From assembly GCA_001931905.2 (NCBI GenBank), contig MSJI02000130.1:4182-37271 (forward strand): 33,090 nucleotides of DNA, written 5' to 3'. A program made the position numbers and the translations under genes. The notes below the pieces were generated by a model. The model made no database searches. It saw only the letters and a program-made list of their open reading frames with translations, and was not told where the DNA came from. The stretch comes from Cladosporium sp. IMV 00045. Taxonomy: Eukaryota; Ascomycota; Dothideomycetes; Cladosporiales; Cladosporiaceae. Within the stretch, counting starts at the first letter, position 1. Every line of letters starts with the position of its first letter. Shown piece by piece: positions 29,033 through 33,090 of the stretch.

Positions 29033-31212
29033 ATGGCTCTACCCACTGCCCAAGGCCGCGAAAACCCACCTCCCATCGACGAGGTTTCCCAACTCATACA
29101 TTTAATCACAATGGCTCGAGGGAGCTCTTTCCCGGCGACAGACTACACGCCGTCTTACCTTCAGAAGGGCTCTCTGGACCACGCCCATGATGATTTCCGC
29201 CTGCCCGGTCTCTCCGCCGTCTTTCCGGGCTTCTCTACGAAATGCAATAACGGCGCATCATCCTACCCGACGCCTAATTCAGAAACACTTCGATCGCCTA
29301 CCGACAGAGCACCAGCATATGTGTCGCCTTATGCGTCGCCGGACCAATACGCCTTGATCACCCATCTCGAGGCGGTGCGGCGGGGCTTCGCTTTCCACCG
29401 CAAATGCAACCGTTACGCATTCTTCGCCTACGACGACTCCGAGGCCGAGCAACTGTTGAACGAATTCCAAAGCAGCATCAATGAGAACCGCTCACTGCCG
29501 GATTCGAAGCTTTGCGAGATCCTCTCGATCGCTGTCATTTCGTCGACTTTCAACAGGGTGCAGATCCCGGCTCAAGCAGCGGATGTGTTCTACTATGGTG
29601 CCAGAGAACGCATGGGCAGCTGGGTGCATGGCCAGCACTTGACTGCGATGAGATGCTGTGCGTTGCTGGGTCTTGCTAACATATTTCGCAAAGCTACTGT
29701 TTCTCTGCTTTACTTTGGTAAGGTCCTTGCGTGATACTAAAAACATTGTTGTTGTTTACTGACTATATTGTAGATCTGGCCATCACACTCAGTCACAGGT
29801 TGTGGCCTGCGATGAGAGCGCAGTCTCTTGACATGGCGCTCCCGGAACACGTGGAGTTGCAACGAGTGTGGCGATCGTTGGTCTTTTGTCGCGCCTGGCT
29901 CCAGTCTACAATTGGAGCCTGCACTGGCGATGCACAGCTATGGCTCCCTGCGATTGTGCGTGCATCATCTTGGATCTTGAGTTTCCTTTGACTAGTTCGC
30001 TGACTTCTCTTAGAAACTCCAGACGAACATTGAGAACCAGGCCGCAGCACTCGCCGAAGTTGTCCCTGTGCAATTGACGGGCATTGCGGTCGTTGCCGCG
30101 AGAGCGATGAGAGTTCTTACCGGCTGCGATTCGAAGGCCACGCTCTTACCTACCGTCAACACATTATACACCGAGATCAGGGCCTGGTACGATGACTTGC
30201 CTCCGAATGCGAAGGCCAATGAGCTGTTTCAATCACCCTGGGAAGACTCCATGGTTTGCCTTGGCTACATTCACCTCGGACATCTTGGAGCACTCACCTT
30301 GATCATGCGCAAGACGTTCAGCATCTACAGACCAGATATCGGTGTTCAGAAACGGCCACTACAACCAGCTGAGCGCGCTCAACTGGCTATCATTCTCAAC
30401 GACGGCATTGTCGCAGCGAAACAGTCGTCACGAATCCTTTACCTTTTCTTAGGCGAGCAGGCTAGCATCAGACATTGCTGGTCCGTAATGTACGTCCACA
30501 GTCGACCCATTCCCAGTCCATGCCTGGTACCATGGAAGCTAACAAGCAGCACAGCTACACCGCCTTCGTATCCGCAGCAATTCTCCTGTATTGCATCAGC
30601 CAAATGCAACTCCACGACTACCCCGACACCGAATGGCAGCCGTACCTAAGCCTGGTAGACAACGACATGGACGTCCTCGCCTACTGCCAGGAACTCGACC
30701 CCGTGGCCGGCACTCTCCGCGACACTCTGTCGCAATACATGCAATTCCTGCGCATCCCGTCTCGCACGCAAAAACCCAAAGCACCTCCCCCCTGGGCCCG
30801 CGCCTCGCTAAACCCACCAAGCCAACAACCGCGCGAAGGCGCGCAGGGTCAAGACCTCGTCGACCTCCTCCTGGCCATGCCGACAGGCCGCGCGGGCCCC
30901 GCGCAGACGAGCATGGACCTGCTGAAAATCGTCTGCCAGCCGTTCAACGAGAGCGAGGGCGAAGCGCGCGAGATCCCCTCCAGCGCGAGCGAGGGTGCTC
31001 AAGCGCGGTCGAAGAAGGGCTACCAGATCCCCAAAGTGCTGGGCGATGTGACATCGCAGGATTTGCCCAGAGAGCCGTGGGATCGGCAGTGCTCGGACGC
31101 CTGGATGCCGTTCGGCTGGCAGCAGTGTCAGAGCAACGCGGCGTATTCCTGCAAAGCGACGAATCTGGCGCTGACGATGGCGCAGCAGGAGATGCTGAGG
31201 GCTGGCGTCTGA
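29033..31212 (+). CDS. transcription-factor-like protein with fungal middle homology region, no zinc cluster seen
   Basis: Four exons: 29033-29717, 29774-29955, 30014-30489 and 30555-31212, giving 666 residues. Introns of 56, 58, 56-65 nt start GTAAGG, GTGCGT and GTACGT and end TAG, TAG and CAG. The third junction joins HCWSV/IYTAFVSAAILLYCI, a typical ending of the middle homology region. The body (about 110-540) is alpha-helical with SSTFNRVQIPAQAADVFYYGARER, MRCCALLGLANIFRKATVSLLYFDLAITLSHRLW-type repeats, as in Zn2Cys6 factors' regulatory domain. No Cys6 motif or other DNA-binding domain is visible; the N-terminal 110 residues are disordered and the C-terminal ~110 are low complexity and basic/acidic. 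It may be a truncated regulator or co-regulator. Function and targets unknown. Confidence 0.7.
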
Positions 31213-31708
31213 ACTTCTCGTAAGGAGCAGACAGATGGTGGTTGGTATGATTGATTTTTTGACGACACCCATGCAACGAATGTAATTTGAGCCGAAATCG
31301 GAGGCTACGAGCGGAAGAGCGTGGTCGCGGTGCAACTTTCCGTTTCTCTCCGTGTTGAGAACGTATTGGAAGAAGCACTGGGCGAGACGCCGGACTGCGA
31401 TGGCCATGGCCTTGTGCAACGCCTCCGCTTCAGAGGCGGACACTTCGTGAGCGTCAGGCCTACACACACTGAACTGCAGAGGGTCCGTCGACCCACACAG
31501 AGCGCATGCAGCACAGCTCATTTAGAAAACGAGGTCAGGCAAGAAGAGTGGAAGAACGTAGAGATGTCAAAAGATCAAAAGAACGAACGTCGCCTCATTA
31601 TTACGGATTGGGCTCTTGGGTAATTTAAGCGATTCTCTTGTCTCTCGAGTCGCTCCCCCTTCACACCACAACCAAAAAGCATCATCACAAGCATCAACAG
31701 CATCAGCC
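31213..31708. other. convergent 3' intergenic region
   Basis: 496 bp between two convergent stops. It contains a perfect-looking purine-rich stretch near 31540-31590 and both 3' UTRs. Frames across 31305-31623 lack coding features. Confidence 0.4.
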
Positions 31709-33090
31709 CTACTGAATGTAGTTCTCCGCGTCCTGGATCAACATGCCCGCGATGGCAGCACTGCTCAACGTGCTGAGGATACCAGTAAGCAGAGCGCTGA
31801 CAGCGACACTGGCGACGTCGCCGGTCCTGCCGGGCGCGATCTGCGAGAGCACACCGATCTGCGTGCCGAGCGAGCCGATGTTGCCGAAACCGCACAGACT
31901 GTACGTGGCGATCAGGCGGGAACGTTCGCTCATCATTTGGTAGCGGGCTTCGTTGGCGAGCTGGGCGAAGGCTGCATATTCGTTCTGGGAAGGGGGATGG
32001 TTAGGACATGGTTGAGGGTGTTTGATGTGAGGAGAAGGGATACTTACGGCGACGATCTTGAGACCGATGAGTTCGCCGACCTTGAGAATGTCGGGGCCTC
32101 TGGGCACACCCAGAAGGAACGCGATGGGGTAGCAGATGTATCCAACGATCAGCTGAACAGTGAGGTCGTATTCTCCCGTCAGACCGATGTAGCGTCCCCA
32201 CCAAGTGAGTAGACCGGAAACGAGGTTGAGCAATGCGATGATCACAAGCAGAGTAGCGATAATCATTCCGCCAATCTTGATTCCCAACCAAGCGCCCTTG
32301 GCGAGTGCCTCGAGAACGTTTTGAGACTCGCTGACATCGTCCTTCGGGACGACAATCTTGCCCGAAGTGAGAGTCTCCTCTTCCTCGGGGTAGCGAAGAT
32401 GGCTCAAGGCCAGCGAAGCCGGAATGGACATGATGCAGCTGGACACGAGGACCTGCGCGTTGAGACCCAGACCAATGTACGCAACCAGGACGGAGCCGGC
32501 AATGGTGGCAAAACCACAGGCCATGACCTGGTGGATCTCGGCCTTGGTGAGATACGGGACGAACGGCTTGATCAGCATGGCACTCTCGCCCTGACCGATG
32601 AAGGGAGTCGCAGCGGCCACGACGGCTTCGGCACCGGAGACTTGCATGCTCCAGAAGAAGAAAACGGCGAACTTTCCGATGAACCACTGGATGATTCCCC
32701 AGTAGTACAACATCTGGACAAACGCCACGAAGAAGATGATGGCTGGGATGACACCAGTGAGGAACCAACCAAGGTTCATGACAGTATCGTCAGTGAGGAA
32801 CTCGACACCGTCGCCGGCGAAGCCTAGCAACTCGCGCGCCAGGGTGGAGATGAAGCTGAAGATATCGTATCCCACTTGAGTCCTGAGCACGAAAAGTGCG
32901 ATGATGAATTGCACAAGCTGTTCAGGTCAGTAAAGTGATATTCAGACGATTGGTCTCGCTGAGACCACTCACCATGCCCATGATGATAGTGTGCCCTTCG
33001 ATTTGTCAGTGATCGAATTATTCGACTTGCGGTGCCTGGCGTGCTTACAGTTGACTGCTTTCCTGTTTCGTGAAGTTGCCCACATGCCGA
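31709..33090 (-). CDS. concentrative nucleoside transporter (5' end outside window)
   Basis: Exons visible: 33049-33090 (continues past the right edge), a 23 nt exon 32973-32995, 32048-32917 and 31709-31984; introns of 53, 55 and 63 nt (GTAAGC..AAG, GTGAGT..CAG, GTAAGT..CAG). About 402 residues are visible. Splicing joins GMWATSRNRKAVN/WHTIIMGM/LVQFIIALFVLRTQVGYD, the usual entry to the CNT core. Further family marks are TPFIGQGESAMLIKPF, GFATIAGSVLVAYI, LGVPRGPD and CGFGNIGSLGTQIGVLSQIAPGR near the C-terminus. Several transmembrane helices are evident. CNT proteins use an H+ or Na+ gradient to import nucleosides across the plasma membrane. The 23 nt exon and non-consensus AAG acceptor rest on family agreement. 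Confidence 0.9.

Noticed and set aside
1..33090. Secondary-metabolite cluster, CRISPR array or prophage-like system
   Set aside because: No PKS, NRPS, terpene synthase, P450, repeat-spacer array or viral gene is present. The genes are mostly conserved housekeeping genes.

Overview
The window looks like nuclear DNA of a filamentous ascomycete (Pezizomycotina). The reasons are short 53-85 nt introns with GT..AG ends and CTGAC/CTAAC branch sites, about 1 gene per 2 kb, a tRNA gene with a canonical intron at position 37/38, and families such as Pbn1, Bre1, a Vps62-type protein, a fungal BTB-like protein and a fungal transcription-factor middle homology region. A Dothideomycete is my best guess, but the class cannot be proven from sequence alone.

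Layout, left to right: the 3' end of a lysine-rich protein (+, 1-182); a TFIIIC triple-barrel subunit (-, 495-2192); a membrane-anchored protein with a chitin-binding domain and a Vps62 domain (+, 3497-5341); a GNAT acetyltransferase (+, 5968-6795); a classical short-chain dehydrogenase with four exons (+, 7317-8416); a 72-residue orphan protein (-, 9135-9353); a gene-poor 3.2 kb stretch; a tRNA-Glu(CTC) gene with a 33 nt intron (+, 12586-12690); the N-terminal amidase Nta1 (-, 13310-14365); PIG-P/Gpi19 (+, 14559-15749); a BTB-like protein (-, 16111-18059); the AP-2 mu subunit (-, 18291-19675); an RNase kappa / V-ATPase subunit f protein (+, 20102-20526); TFIIIB subunit Bdp1 (-, 20983-23025); the H2B ubiquitin ligase Bre1 (+, 23427-25806); Pbn1/PIG-X (+, 26541-28222); a transcription-factor-like protein without a visible DNA-binding domain (+, 29033-31212); and a concentrative nucleoside transporter that runs off the right edge (-, 31709 to beyond 33090).

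Most genes are conserved housekeeping genes and the region does not look like a biosynthetic cluster, mobile island or defence locus. Some functional echoes exist: two RNA polymerase III factors (TFIIIC subunit, Bdp1) and a tRNA gene; two GPI-anchor synthesis subunits (Gpi19, Pbn1); and two endomembrane subunits (AP-2 mu, V-ATPase f) facing each other head to head. Several pairs are divergent with short shared promoters (Nta1/Gpi19 193 bp, Bdp1/Bre1 401 bp, AP-2 mu/V-ATPase f 426 bp).

The points I would look at first are the Vps62 plus chitin-binding architecture, a composition gradient inside genes (C-ending codons at 5' ends, G/T-ending codons at 3' ends), the 72-residue orphan with its GATA-site cluster and long empty upstream region, the terminal 7 nt coding exon of AP-2 mu, and the middle-homology-region protein lacking a zinc cluster. 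I did not find a clearly novel multi-gene system.
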